Part shown: piece by piece, positions 7,919-15,487 of the stretch
Position numbering within the stretch: the first letter of the stretch is position 1
Layout: each line of letters starts with the position of its first letter
Source: Bradyrhizobium sp. KBS0727
GTDB taxonomy: Bacteria > Pseudomonadota > Alphaproteobacteria > Rhizobiales > Xanthobacteraceae
Assembly (NCBI RefSeq): GCF_005937885.2
Contig: NZ_CP042176.1
Location: 1,049,501-1,113,500, forward strand
Length of the DNA stretch: 64,000 nucleotides
Reading direction: 5' to 3'
Notes under the pieces: generated by a model
Databases searched by the model: none
Told to the model about the DNA's origin: nothing
Seen by the model: only the letters and a program-made list of their open reading frames with translations
Made by a program: the position numbers and the translations under genes

Positions 7919-8400
7919 AGCACTCTCCCAAACGGCCCAGCGACGGGGATCCGTTCAAAAAATTGATGTCGGATATGAGTGCCCGGCCCAATTGCGCGAT
8001 GGAGGCGCAACGAAGCCAAAAGACTCAGATCAGACTGTGCTGCCGTGGATTGGTTGGGAATTTTCCCGCCCGCACACCTGGCAATGAAGGACAAGCCTTT
8101 TCAGTAGCCCGCGCCGGCGTTGGAATGCCGGTAGAGACCAAAAAAGCCCGATCCGTCGTTGCTTTAAGTCGCGTCCCCCGTTGAGAGCGGGGTGCGCCGG
8201 TTCGCCTCCGGCTGCCAGTCACGGTTGCAAAGGATGCAGAGACCTTCAACGGCATCTCTTGAGAGAGATGCTGGCCACTCGAGCTCGACTAACTCAAGCT
8301 TGAATGACCCTCGGTTCTTCATCCCTTGGCGGCTGTCCGGCCTCTTGTCCGGATACCTACCGACTGACACACGACCACAGGCACGTGCGAAATTGGGCAA
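7919..8400 (-). promoter_or_regulatory. Long structured leader of ornithine decarboxylase (candidate speF-type RNA motif)
   Basis: About 670 bp separate the decarboxylase start from the next gene. This part carries successive hairpins: GCATCTCT-TGAG-AGAGATGC (8252-8271), CCCCG/CGGGG flanked by GCG/CGC (8171-8197), CCGGC/GCCGG (8114-8131), GGGAA-TT-TTCCC (8055-8066) and TTGCGC/GCGCAA (7992-8010). A speF RNA motif is known upstream of alphaproteobacterial ornithine decarboxylases, so this is the prime candidate. The match is inferred from position and structure, not a covariance-model hit. A short reading frame (8164-8322, minus) ends at the second hairpin. 8401-8591 is AT-richer and likely holds the promoter; no clear -35/-10 pair was found. 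Confidence 0.55.
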
Positions 8401-8591
8401 AAGTGCAAATAAGGGTTTTGAGTCCGCTTCGCAACATTTTTTTTAGGTTGATGACAGATTTACCTAACACCTGCTTACAGCAGCGGGCTCGCGAGCTGTC
8501 AGCGACGCCGAACATGAATGGATGTTAAGATTTTGTCGGCAAGCGCGCTTGCGTTCGTGCCTGTGCCGCAGCGGTTTCTCGGATTCGCAAA

Positions 8592-8861
8592 TCAGGCGCG
8601 CCTGGCCCGCTTGAAAAACGGCTCGATGCGCTGGGCCGCGCGGATGAAGGCCACCATGATCAGCACGCCGAGCGCAAACAGCACGGCCTGCAGGATGTGC
8701 GCGCCGGTGTCGTCGAGCCCGAACAGAATCGCGAGCGCCCAGCCGCCGGCAAACGCCGCGCCGAACACCTCCGCGCCGATCAGGATCGCCGCCGAGATCA
8801 CGGTGACGACGCTCGGCCAGACGATCTCGCGGGTGGGCTTGGAGGCGGGCAGTTGGCTCAT
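8592..8861 (-). CDS. Small two-helix membrane protein of unknown function
   Basis: An 89-residue protein with two predicted transmembrane segments (about residues 15-42 and 53-72), a charged N-terminus and a basic C-terminus ending FFKRARRA. I do not recognise the family. It is transcribed divergently from the M3 peptidase gene. The coding call rests on hydrophobic segmentation with charged ends and on the lack of a better frame on the other strand. Confidence 0.65.
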   Translation of the reverse strand: MSQLPASKPTREIVWPSVVTVISAAILIGAEVFGAAFAGGWALAILFGLDDTGAHILQAVLFALGVLIMVAFIRAAQRIEPFFKRARRA

Positions 8862-9046
8862 CGATCAGGTCCTGTTTGAGGGCCGCAATCTCTCCGAAAA
8901 GCCTCCCGCTATCAAGCGTAAAAGGCCCAAAAATGCCGCATCGCGTGATATAGATTGCCGCAGATTTCAGGCGTTTCGGGTCAAGGAAACGCGTCAAAAC
9001 CAAGGCGGAAGCCTGAACGGGCTTCACGGCCGAAATGGGAATTGTG

Positions 9047-11131
9047 ATGTCAGAACCCCTGCAGAATACGGGCAATCCGGAAGCCAACCCGCTGCTGCGG
9101 CCGTGGCAGACGCCGTTCGAGACCCCGCCCTTTGCCGAGATCGCGCCCGAGCACTTCCTGCCGGCCTTCGAGCGGGCCTTTGCCGACCATTCGGCCGAGG
9201 TCGCGGCGATCAGCCACGACCCTTCGGCGCCCGACTTCGCCAACACCGTCACGGCGCTGGAGCGCTCCGGCAAGCTGCTCTCGAAGGTCTCGGCGGTGTT
9301 CTACGACCTGGTCTCGGCGAACTCCAACCCGGCGATTCTGGAGATCGACAAGGAGGTCTCGCCGCGGATGGCGCGGCACTGGAATCCGATCATGATGAAC
9401 GCGGTGCTGTTCGGCCGCATCGCGCTGATCCACAACAACCGCGCCTCGCTGGGGCTGACCGGTGAGCAGATGCGGCTCTTGGAGCGCACCTACAACAACT
9501 TCTACCGCGCCGGCGCCGGCCTCGACGAGGCCGCCAAGGCGCGCCGGGCCGAGATCAACGAGCGGCTGGCGGAGCTCGGGACGTCCTTCAGCCACCATCT
9601 GCTCGGCGACGAACAGGACTGGTTCATGGAGCTCGGCGAGGACGATTTCGGCGGCCTGTCGGAGGCGTTCATCGCGTCGGCGAAGGCTGCGGCAGAAGAG
9701 CGCGGGCTCGCCGGCAAGGCGATCGTGACGCTGTCGCGCTCCTCGGTCGAGCCGTTCCTGAAGAGCTCATCCCGCCGCGACCTGCGCGAGAAGGCGTTCC
9801 GGGCCTTCACCGCGCGCGGCGACAACGGCAACGCCAACGACAACAACGCGACCATCGTCGAAATTCTCAGCCTGCGTGAAGAGGCTGCCAAGATCATGGG
9901 CTATCCGACCTATGCCGCTTACCGGCTGGAGGATTCCATGGCCAAGACGCCGGACGCCGTGCGCGGCCTGCTGGAGCGGGTCTGGAAGCCGGCGCGGGCC
10001 CGGGCACTGGCCGACCGTGACGCTCTGCAGGCGCTGATCGCGGAGGAGGGCGGCAACTTCTCGCTCGCCCCGTGGGACTGGCGCTACTACGCCGAAAAGC
10101 TGCGCCAGCGCCGCGCCAATTTCGACGACGCGGCCATAAAACCCTATCTGGTGCTCGACCACATGATCGAGGCCGCCTTCGACTGCGCCACCCGCCTGTT
10201 CGGCGTCACCTTCTCCGAGCGCAAGGATGTCCCGGTCTGGCATCCCGACGTCCGGGTCTGGGAGGTGAAGGATGCCGGCGGCCAGCACAAGGCGCTGTTC
10301 TATGGCGACTACTTCGCCAGGCCCTCGAAGCGCTCCGGCGCCTGGATGACCTCGCTGCGCGACCAGCAGAAGCTCGACGGCGATATCGCGCCGCTGGTGA
10401 TCAATGTCTGCAATTTCTCCAAGGGCGCCGGCAGCGAGCCGTCGCTGCTATCGCCCGACGACGCGCGGACGCTGTTCCACGAGTTCGGCCACGGCCTGCA
10501 CGGCATGCTGTCTGATGTGACCTATCCCTCGCTGTCGGGGACGTCGGTCTTTACCGACTTCGTCGAGCTGCCCTCGCAGCTCTACGAGCACTGGCAGGAG
10601 CAGCCGCAGGTGCTGCGGCAATTCGCCAAGCACTACCAGACCGGCGAGCCGCTGCCGGATGACCTGCTCCAGCGTTTTCTGGCGGCGCGAAAATTCAACC
10701 AGGGCTTTGCCACCGTCGAGTTCGTCTCCTCGGCGCTGGTCGACCTGGAATTCCACACCCAGCCGGCCGCCGCCAGCCGCGACGTGCGGGCGTTCGAGAA
10801 GGCCGAGCTGGAAAAGATCGGCATGCCCGCGGAAATCGCGCTGCGGCACCGGCCCACCCAGTTCGGCCATATCTTCTCCGGCGATCACTATGCGTCCGGC
10901 TATTACAGCTACATGTGGTCCGAGGTGATGGACGCCGACGCGTTCGGCGCCTTCGAGGAGGCCGGCAACATCTTCGATCCCGCCACCGCCAAACGCCTGC
11001 TCGACGACATCTATTCGTCGGGCGGTTCGGTGGACCCCGAGGATGCCTATGTCGCCTTCCGCGGCCGCGAGCCCGAGCCCGACGCGCTGTTGCGCCGGCG
11101 CGGCCTGCTCGAAACATCAGAGGCGGCGTGA
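9047..11131 (+). CDS. dcp: M3 family metallopeptidase (peptidyl-dipeptidase Dcp-like)
   Basis: Zinc oligopeptidase of about 694 residues that degrades short peptides. The zinc motif HEFGHGLHGML (HExxH) is followed by YPSLSGTSVFTDFVELPSQLYEHW, which resembles Dcp more than oligopeptidase A; the third ligand is expected in this downstream block. Length agrees with Dcp (about 680). Two in-frame ATGs exist, at 9035 and 9047; 9047 is preferred because GGGA lies 6 bp before it. There is no signal peptide, so it is cytoplasmic. It appears monocistronic: a repeat follows and a divergent membrane-protein gene precedes it. Confidence 0.88.
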   Translation: MSEPLQNTGNPEANPLLRPWQTPFETPPFAEIAPEHFLPAFERAFADHSAEVAAISHDPSAPDFANTVTALERSGKLLSKVSAVFYDLVSANSNPAILEIDKEVSPRMARHWNPIMMNAVLFGRIALIHNNRASLGLTGEQMRLLERTYNNFYRAGAGLDEAAKARRAEINERLAELGTSFSHHLLGDEQDWFMELGEDDFGGLSEAFIASAKAAAEERGLAGKAIVTLSRSSVEPFLKSSSRRDLREKAFRAFTARGDNGNANDNNATIVEILSLREEAAKIMGYPTYAAYRLEDSMAKTPDAVRGLLERVWKPARARALADRDALQALIAEEGGNFSLAPWDWRYYAEKLRQRRANFDDAAIKPYLVLDHMIEAAFDCATRLFGVTFSERKDVPVWHPDVRVWEVKDAGGQHKALFYGDYFARPSKRSGAWMTSLRDQQKLDGDIAPLVINVCNFSKGAGSEPSLLSPDDARTLFHEFGHGLHGMLSDVTYPSLSGTSVFTDFVELPSQLYEHWQEQPQVLRQFAKHYQTGEPLPDDLLQRFLAARKFNQGFATVEFVSSALVDLEFHTQPAAASRDVRAFEKAELEKIGMPAEIALRHRPTQFGHIFSGDHYASGYYSYMWSEVMDADAFGAFEEAGNIFDPATAKRLLDDIYSSGGSVDPEDAYVAFRGREPEPDALLRRRGLLETSEAA

Positions 11132-11164
11132 GCTTACGCAATATGGAGCAAGGGATATTGGATC

Positions 11165-11273
11165 GTCATTGCGAGCGCAGCGAAGCAATCCACCTCGCGG
11201 CAAGGCAAGTGTGGATTGCTTCGTCGCTTCGCTCCCTTGCACAAACGCTTTGCGTTTGTTGCAGGCAATGACG
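11165..11273. repeat. Dispersed repeat, family F (GTCATTGCGAGC type)
   Basis: Imperfect inverted repeat from GTCATTGCGAGCGCAGCGAAGC to GCAGGCAATGACG. It contains AATCCAC/GTGGATT arms and the hairpin AAACGC-TTT-GCGTTT. Elements of this type commonly yield spurious CERSEAI-like proteins in rhizobial annotations. Its right end supplies the ATG used as the start of the following DUF1007 gene. Confidence 0.85.
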
Positions 11274-11948
11274 GGAAAGGCCGGGTTCAGTTTGCCACAG
11301 AAATCAGCGATAGGCAGGCTGCTGTGCCTGCTGCTTGTCGCGACGGCCGGACTTGCTCTCGGCCTATCCTCCGCAAAAGCCCATCCGCATGTCTGGATCA
11401 CGGCCAAAAGCCGGGTGATCTACGCGCCCGACGGCTCGGTCTCGGGCGTGCGCCATGCCTGGACCTTTGACGACATGTTCTCGACCTATGCGCTGCAGGG
11501 CATCGAGCAAAAGACCAAAGGCGCCTACAGCCGCGAGGAGCTGGCGCCGCTGGCGCAGACCAACGTGGAATCGCTGAAGGAGTTCGGCTTCTTCACCTTT
11601 GCCAGGGCCGACGGCAGCAAGCAGCGATTCCTCGAGCCGGTGGATTACTTCCTCGAATTCAAGGACAGTCTGCTGAGCCTGCATTTCACGCTGCCGGCGA
11701 AGACGCCGTTCAAGGCGAAGCAACTTGTGTTGGAGGTGTTCGACCGCGCCTTCTTCATCGACTTCAAATATGCCGACCAGGATCCGGTGACGCTGGTCGG
11801 CGCGCCCGCCGCGTGCCGGATGCAGTTCCAGCGGCCCAATGACGGCTCTGCCGCCGCGCAAAAGCTCGGCGAGCAGGATTTTGCCGGCGGCGAGGGCGGC
11901 AATTTCGGCCTGATGTTCGCCAACAAGATCACGGTGGATTGCCCGTGA
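11268..11948 (+). CDS. DUF1007 family periplasmic protein
   Basis: A 226-residue secreted protein of the DUF1007 family, usually encoded next to nickel/cobalt exporters. A signal peptide is followed by the family start AHPHVWI, then SGVRHAWTFDDMFSTY and a C-terminal half ending NKITVDCP. His residues in AHPHVW suggest metal contact, but the role is not established here. The ATG at 11268 lies in the end of a dispersed repeat; a TTG at 11292, preceded by GGGAAAGG, could be the original start. The stop overlaps the exporter ATG by one base (TGATG), implying translational coupling. Confidence 0.85.
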   Translation: MTGKAGFSLPQKSAIGRLLCLLLVATAGLALGLSSAKAHPHVWITAKSRVIYAPDGSVSGVRHAWTFDDMFSTYALQGIEQKTKGAYSREELAPLAQTNVESLKEFGFFTFARADGSKQRFLEPVDYFLEFKDSLLSLHFTLPAKTPFKAKQLVLEVFDRAFFIDFKYADQDPVTLVGAPAACRMQFQRPNDGSAAAQKLGEQDFAGGEGGNFGLMFANKITVDCP

Positions 11949-13033
11949 TGTCACGCAGGGCCTTCGCACGCGGTCTGGCGACCGGCGTAGCGGCGCTTGC
12001 CGCCGTTTTCGTTCTCGACGGCGCGCTGCATGTCCTGCTGGCGCAGAATCCGTTCGGCGGCCCGCGGCCGGCCGCCGCCGAGCCGCAGGTCGGCGGCATC
12101 GTCGGATGGCTGCTGGCAAAACAGTCGGAGTTCTATCGTGAAATGTCTTCGACGATCCGCGCCGCGAAGTCGGACGGCTCAGCGGTCGGGACGCTGCTGG
12201 CGATCTCGTTTGCCTACGGGATCTTTCACGCCGCCGGCCCCGGCCACGGCAAGGCCGTGATCTCGTCCTACCTCGTCGCCAACCGCGAGACCGCGCGGCG
12301 CGGCATCGCGCTGTCGTTTGCCTCGGCGCTGCTGCAGGCGCTGGTAGCGGTGGTGGTCGTCGGCGTCTGCGCGTGGCTGCTCAATGCCACTGCGAAAACG
12401 ATGTGCGGGGCCGAGAAGGCGATCGAGATCTTAAGCTACGCCCTGATCGCGGCGTTCGGCGCCCGCCTGGTCTGGACCAAGGGCGGCGGTTTTATGCGCG
12501 CGCTGCAGGCGAAGCCGGAGCCGGCGATGGTCGCGGCCCATGACCGTCATGATCATGATCACGCGCACGGCCACGGCCATCATCATCACGATCATGGACA
12601 TGACCACGATCATCACCACGACCATGACGCGCATGTGCATGACGAGCATTGCGGCCATTCGCACGGGCCGACGCCGGATCAGCTCGCCGGCCCGGGCGGC
12701 TGGCGGCGCGGTTTTGGCGCGATCTTCGCGGTCGGCTTGCGGCCCTGTTCGGGCGCGATCCTGGTGCTGGTTTTTGCTTTGGCCCAAGGCCTGTTCTGGG
12801 CCGGCATCGCCGCCACCTTCGTGATGGGCCTCGGCACCGCGATCACGGTCGCCACCATCGCCGTGCTCGCGGTCTCCGCGCGAGGCCTCGCCCAGCGCCT
12901 CAGCGGCGGCAGCGACGGCCGCGGCACGCTGGTCATGCGCGGCATCGAATTCGCCGCGGCGGGCCTGGTGCTGCTGTTCGGGCTAGGATTGCTGTTCGGC
13001 TATCTCGCGGCCGAACGGGTGACGTGTTTATGA
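11948..13033 (+). CDS. Nickel/cobalt exporter, NiCoT/RcnA-like, with histidine-rich loop
   Basis: A 361-residue inner-membrane transporter likely exporting Ni2+/Co2+ or related cations. A helix near residues 10-30 precedes a core with motif HAAGPGHGKAVISSYLV (about 95-111) and hydrophobic segments around 120-145, 160-176, 250-290 and 330-357. Residues 198-239 form a hydrophilic loop with 22 histidines and many aspartates, the metal-binding loop typical of RcnA-like exporters. RPCSGAILVLVFAL follows the loop and is also characteristic. The start ATG overlaps the DUF1007 stop. No RcnR-type repressor gene was found nearby. Confidence 0.9.
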   Translation: MSRRAFARGLATGVAALAAVFVLDGALHVLLAQNPFGGPRPAAAEPQVGGIVGWLLAKQSEFYREMSSTIRAAKSDGSAVGTLLAISFAYGIFHAAGPGHGKAVISSYLVANRETARRGIALSFASALLQALVAVVVVGVCAWLLNATAKTMCGAEKAIEILSYALIAAFGARLVWTKGGGFMRALQAKPEPAMVAAHDRHDHDHAHGHGHHHHDHGHDHDHHHDHDAHVHDEHCGHSHGPTPDQLAGPGGWRRGFGAIFAVGLRPCSGAILVLVFALAQGLFWAGIAATFVMGLGTAITVATIAVLAVSARGLAQRLSGGSDGRGTLVMRGIEFAAAGLVLLFGLGLLFGYLAAERVTCL

Positions 13034-13039
13034 TATGTC

Positions 13040-13119
13040 GTCATTCCGGGGCGATGCGAAGCATCGAACCCGGAATCTCGAGATTCCGGGTCTGGTCCTT
13101 CGGACCATCCCGGAATGAC
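13040..13119. repeat. Dispersed palindromic element, family A copy 2 (short form)
   Basis: Outer arms GTCATTCCGGGG and CCCGGAATGAC with hairpins GATGC-GAA-GCATC, GGAATCTCGAGATTCC and TGGTCC-TTC-GGACCA. It lacks the AATTG-centred stem of the long form. It sits 22 bp upstream of the thioesterase start, so it is in the promoter region or 5' leader of that gene. Confidence 0.9.
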
Positions 13120-13141
13120 CAAGAGAAGTGCCGGAGTCCCC

Positions 13142-13573
13142 ATGTCACGCGACCAATTCTGGTTCTTCCACCCCTTCCGGGTGCGCTACTCCGAAATCGA
13201 CGGCCAAGGCGTCGTCTTCAACGCGCATTACCTGACGTATTTCGATACGACCATCACCGAGTATTTTCGTGCGTTGGGGTACGATCAGTTTGCCGACGCC
13301 AAGGCGACCGGTATCGACTTCCATGTCGTCAAATCCCTGATCGAGTACAAGGCGCCGGTGCTGTTCGACTGGGAATTGGACGTCGGCGCCAGGGTGGCGC
13401 GGATCGGCAATTCAAGCCTTACGTTCGAACTCGCGATCTATCTGAAGGGCAGCGGTGAGGCGCTGGTGACCGGCGAAATCGTCTGGGTCTACACCGACCA
13501 GAAATCCCATCGTCCGGTCCCGATCCAGAAATCGATCCGCGACCTGATCGCGACGCGGGAGCAACGACTGTGA
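13142..13573 (+). CDS. Acyl-CoA thioesterase, YbgC/4-hydroxybenzoyl-CoA thioesterase type (hotdog fold)
   Basis: A 143-residue cytoplasmic thioesterase. The hotdog active-site segment VRYSEIDGQGVVFNAHYLTYFD (split at residues 12-33) resembles the YbgC motif, here with Glu-Ile-Asp where many members have T-D. TGEIVWVYTDQKSHRPVPI is the typical end of the fold. The ATG at 13142 follows GGAGTCCC; upstream codons in frame come from the repeat. The stop overlaps the GTG start of tenA by 4 bases, so the two form an operon. The substrate is unknown; the thiamin-salvage neighbour gives no obvious clue. Confidence 0.88.
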   Translation: MSRDQFWFFHPFRVRYSEIDGQGVVFNAHYLTYFDTTITEYFRALGYDQFADAKATGIDFHVVKSLIEYKAPVLFDWELDVGARVARIGNSSLTFELAIYLKGSGEALVTGEIVWVYTDQKSHRPVPIQKSIRDLIATREQRL

Positions 13574-14235
13574 GTTTCTTCGAGCGTCTCAAGACAGCCG
13601 CGTCGGCCGAGTGGCGGGCCTACACCGGGCATCCCTTCACCGACGCGATGGCCGACGGTTCGCTCCCTGAGGCGGCGTTCCGTCACTACCTCGTTCAGGA
13701 TTATCTGTTCCTGATCGAATTTGCCCGGGCCTACGCGCTCGCGATCTACAAGTCACCAAGCCTCGCCGATATGCGGGAGTCGGCGGGGGGTCTTTCGGCC
13801 ATCCTCGACGTCGAGATGGACCTTCACATCAAACTCTGCGCCGGCTGGGGGCTGTCGCCAGGCGATCTCGAACACGCGCCTCCCGCGGTCGAGATGCTGG
13901 CCTATACGCGCTATGTGCTGGATGCGGGAATGCGCGGCGATCTGCTGACGCTCAAGGTGGCGCTGGCGCCTTGCGTGATCGGCTATGCCGAGATCGCGAC
14001 GCGGCTCGCCTCGCGGCCCGGGGCACTTGCGGCAACGAATCCGTACAGCGTCTGGATCTCGGAATATGCCGGCGCGCCATACCAGGAGGTCGCAGAGAAT
14101 GCGCGCGCGCAACTGGAGAGTCTGGCTGATCGCTACGCCACGCCGGCCCGCGAGGCGGAACTGATCGCGATATTCAGGGAAGCCACCCGGCTTGAGGCCG
14201 ATTTCTGGCAAATGGGTTGGCGCGTAAGGTCGTGA
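13570..14235 (+). CDS. tenA: TenA family protein (thiaminase II / aminopyrimidine aminohydrolase)
   Basis: A 221-residue cytoplasmic enzyme predicted to salvage thiamin degradation products by hydrolysing aminopyrimidines. Key positions match Bacillus TenA numbering: Asp44 (HYLVQDY), Tyr112 (LAYTRY) and Cys135 (LAPCVIGYAEI), with a C-terminal Glu at 209 (RLEADFW) near the family's Glu205. This identifies the Cys-containing TenA class. The GTG start at 13570 overlaps the thioesterase stop. No other thiamin genes or TPP riboswitch were seen in the window. Confidence 0.9.
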   Translation: MSFFERLKTAASAEWRAYTGHPFTDAMADGSLPEAAFRHYLVQDYLFLIEFARAYALAIYKSPSLADMRESAGGLSAILDVEMDLHIKLCAGWGLSPGDLEHAPPAVEMLAYTRYVLDAGMRGDLLTLKVALAPCVIGYAEIATRLASRPGALAATNPYSVWISEYAGAPYQEVAENARAQLESLADRYATPAREAELIAIFREATRLEADFWQMGWRVRS

Positions 14236-14270
14236 GTCGCCCTCGCTGGCAAGAGCGGTGCGAAGGAAAT

Positions 14271-14884
14271 GCCTGCGACAAAATAACCCGACGGGCAAAT
14301 CGCCAAAAGTCTGTCCAGCCCTTCACGCAAAAATATTTCGCTGGCGCCGTCGGGCAAATCAGTCGTTCAACTCCGGCCATCCTGTCCCACCAGAGGGGCG
14401 TTGGCCATCGTCGCAAACGAGGGGCAGGGAGCGGTGGACGCGAAGGCTGCGACTGACGAGCGCGGCACTTGCGTACGGTGAAATCGTTTGGGTCCGACGC
14501 CCCGGTGCTGGCGTCAAGTCGGCGGGAGCGAAAGCTTCCAATGATGATGGTGGCAAGAAAGCCGGTCACCAGGACGATCACGTATAAGCCGTAAAGCCAT
14601 TGCGCAGGGAAGGCCGGATGCCTCCGCCAAACCTGTATGCTTGCGTGCACATTCTTGTTGCAACTATCGCACGCAAGACCGCGGGTGCGGCGCGCACCCG
14701 GTCTTCCCTGCGCCCTCTATCTTTCGAGGGCAAACGAAATGCAAAACTCCGGGCAGAACATGCCGCGAGAACGCACTCCGCTGTCATCGTCCGCGAAGGC
14801 GGACGATCCAGTATTCCCGAGACAGCGATGATTGAATCGATAGGCCGCAGCGTACTGGATACCCCGCATACGCGGGGTATGACG
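14271..14884. repeat. Long composite dispersed repeat, copy D1
   Basis: About 614 bp with clear base-level similarity, in the same orientation and order, to 59421-60042. Shared blocks include TCTGTCCAGCCCT, CGTCGGGCAAATCAGTCGTT, GCTGCGACTGACGAGCGCGG, CTGGCGTCAAGT and AAGCCGTAAAGCC. Two hairpins close the element: ATCGTCCGC-GAAG-GCGGACGAT (14786-14807) and ACCCCGC-ATAC-GCGGGGT (14861-14878). Open frames exist across it, but none looks like a protein family. It fills most of the 14236-14998 gap. Origin unknown; possibly a decayed non-coding mobile unit. Confidence 0.85.
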
Positions 14885-14905
14885 TTGCGTGACTGGACTC
14901 CGCCC

Positions 14906-15000
14906 CTCATCCTGAGGAGCCGCGAAGCGGCGTCTCGAAGGATAGGCCACGGGCCACATGGTTCGAGACGGCGCTGCGCGCCTCCTCACCATGAGGAGCT
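14906..15000. repeat. Dispersed repeat, family C copy 1
   Basis: Begins CTCATCCTGAGGAGC and contains GCGAAGCGGCGTCTCGAAGG, then CATGGTTCGAGACGGC and CTCACCATGAGGAGC. Two stem-forming halves (CATCCTGAGG and TCACCATGAGG types) are shared with copies at 54851-54966 and 57358-57481. It abuts the 3' end of the minus-strand MAPEG gene, whose stop codon touches the repeat edge. Confidence 0.85.
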
Positions 15001-15397
15001 ACCCCGGCAAATACGCCTTGATCGCCGGCAGAAAGAAAATCGCGACATTGATCACAAACCCGATGTTCCACAGGATCGATCGCAACCGCGGGCGGTTGCC
15101 GAGATAGGTGAAGACATAGGCGATCCGCACGATCAGGAACAGCACCGCCAGTTCGTCGATCAGGCGCTGCGGCCCGAGGCGAAATTCCGCCAGCAGGACG
15201 GCCGCCGCAAAGAACGGAAAGGCCTCGATCCCGTTAAGGTGGGCGCCCAGCGCGCGGGCGCGGATGGCGTCCTCGTAAAACGCCGGGTCGCGCGGCCTGG
15301 CATTGTCATATTTGCGAAAGCCGATCCATTTGACCGGCACGATGGTCAAAAGATACAGCGCCACCGCCCCGAAAACGCAGAATTCGGCGACTGTCAT
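14999..15397 (-). CDS. MAPEG family membrane protein
   Basis: A 132-residue protein with four hydrophobic helices (about residues 5-24, 58-75, 80-98 and 110-130). The MAPEG-type block RARALGAHLNGIEAFPFFAAAVL (about 47-69, quoted in part) carries the N-x-x-E/F pattern of the glutathione/eicosanoid-metabolism membrane family. The bacterial role is not defined. The ATG at 15397 follows GGGAGGGACG. It is divergent from hemH with 90 bp between starts, so promoters may overlap. Confidence 0.85.
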   Translation of the reverse strand: MTVAEFCVFGAVALYLLTIVPVKWIGFRKYDNARPRDPAFYEDAIRARALGAHLNGIEAFPFFAAAVLLAEFRLGPQRLIDELAVLFLIVRIAYVFTYLGNRPRLRSILWNIGFVINVAIFFLPAIKAYLPG

Positions 15398-15487
15398 CGT
15401 CCCTCCCGCCCGCGGCAATCTGGTGAAGCGTACCGAACGGAGGCCAATCTTGACAAGGATGGTGCAACGCGCGAAGCCACTGAAATC

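Noticed and set aside
6281..7966. 561-codon plus-strand frame opposite the GNAT and decarboxylase genes
   Set aside because: Antisense shadow; both minus-strand genes have clear catalytic motifs.
8401..8460. T8 run near 8436 as a plus-strand terminator
   Set aside because: No adjacent GC-rich stem and no plus-strand gene ending there; more likely part of the AT-rich odc promoter region.
11131..11407. Frames with CERSEAI and ALPRGGLLRCARNDD
   Set aside because: These are translations of the family F dispersed repeat, not proteins.
14600..15487. N-terminal extension of ferrochelatase in the same open frame
   Set aside because: The added 296 codons cross repeats D1 and C1 and the MAPEG gene; family similarity starts after the ATG at 15488.
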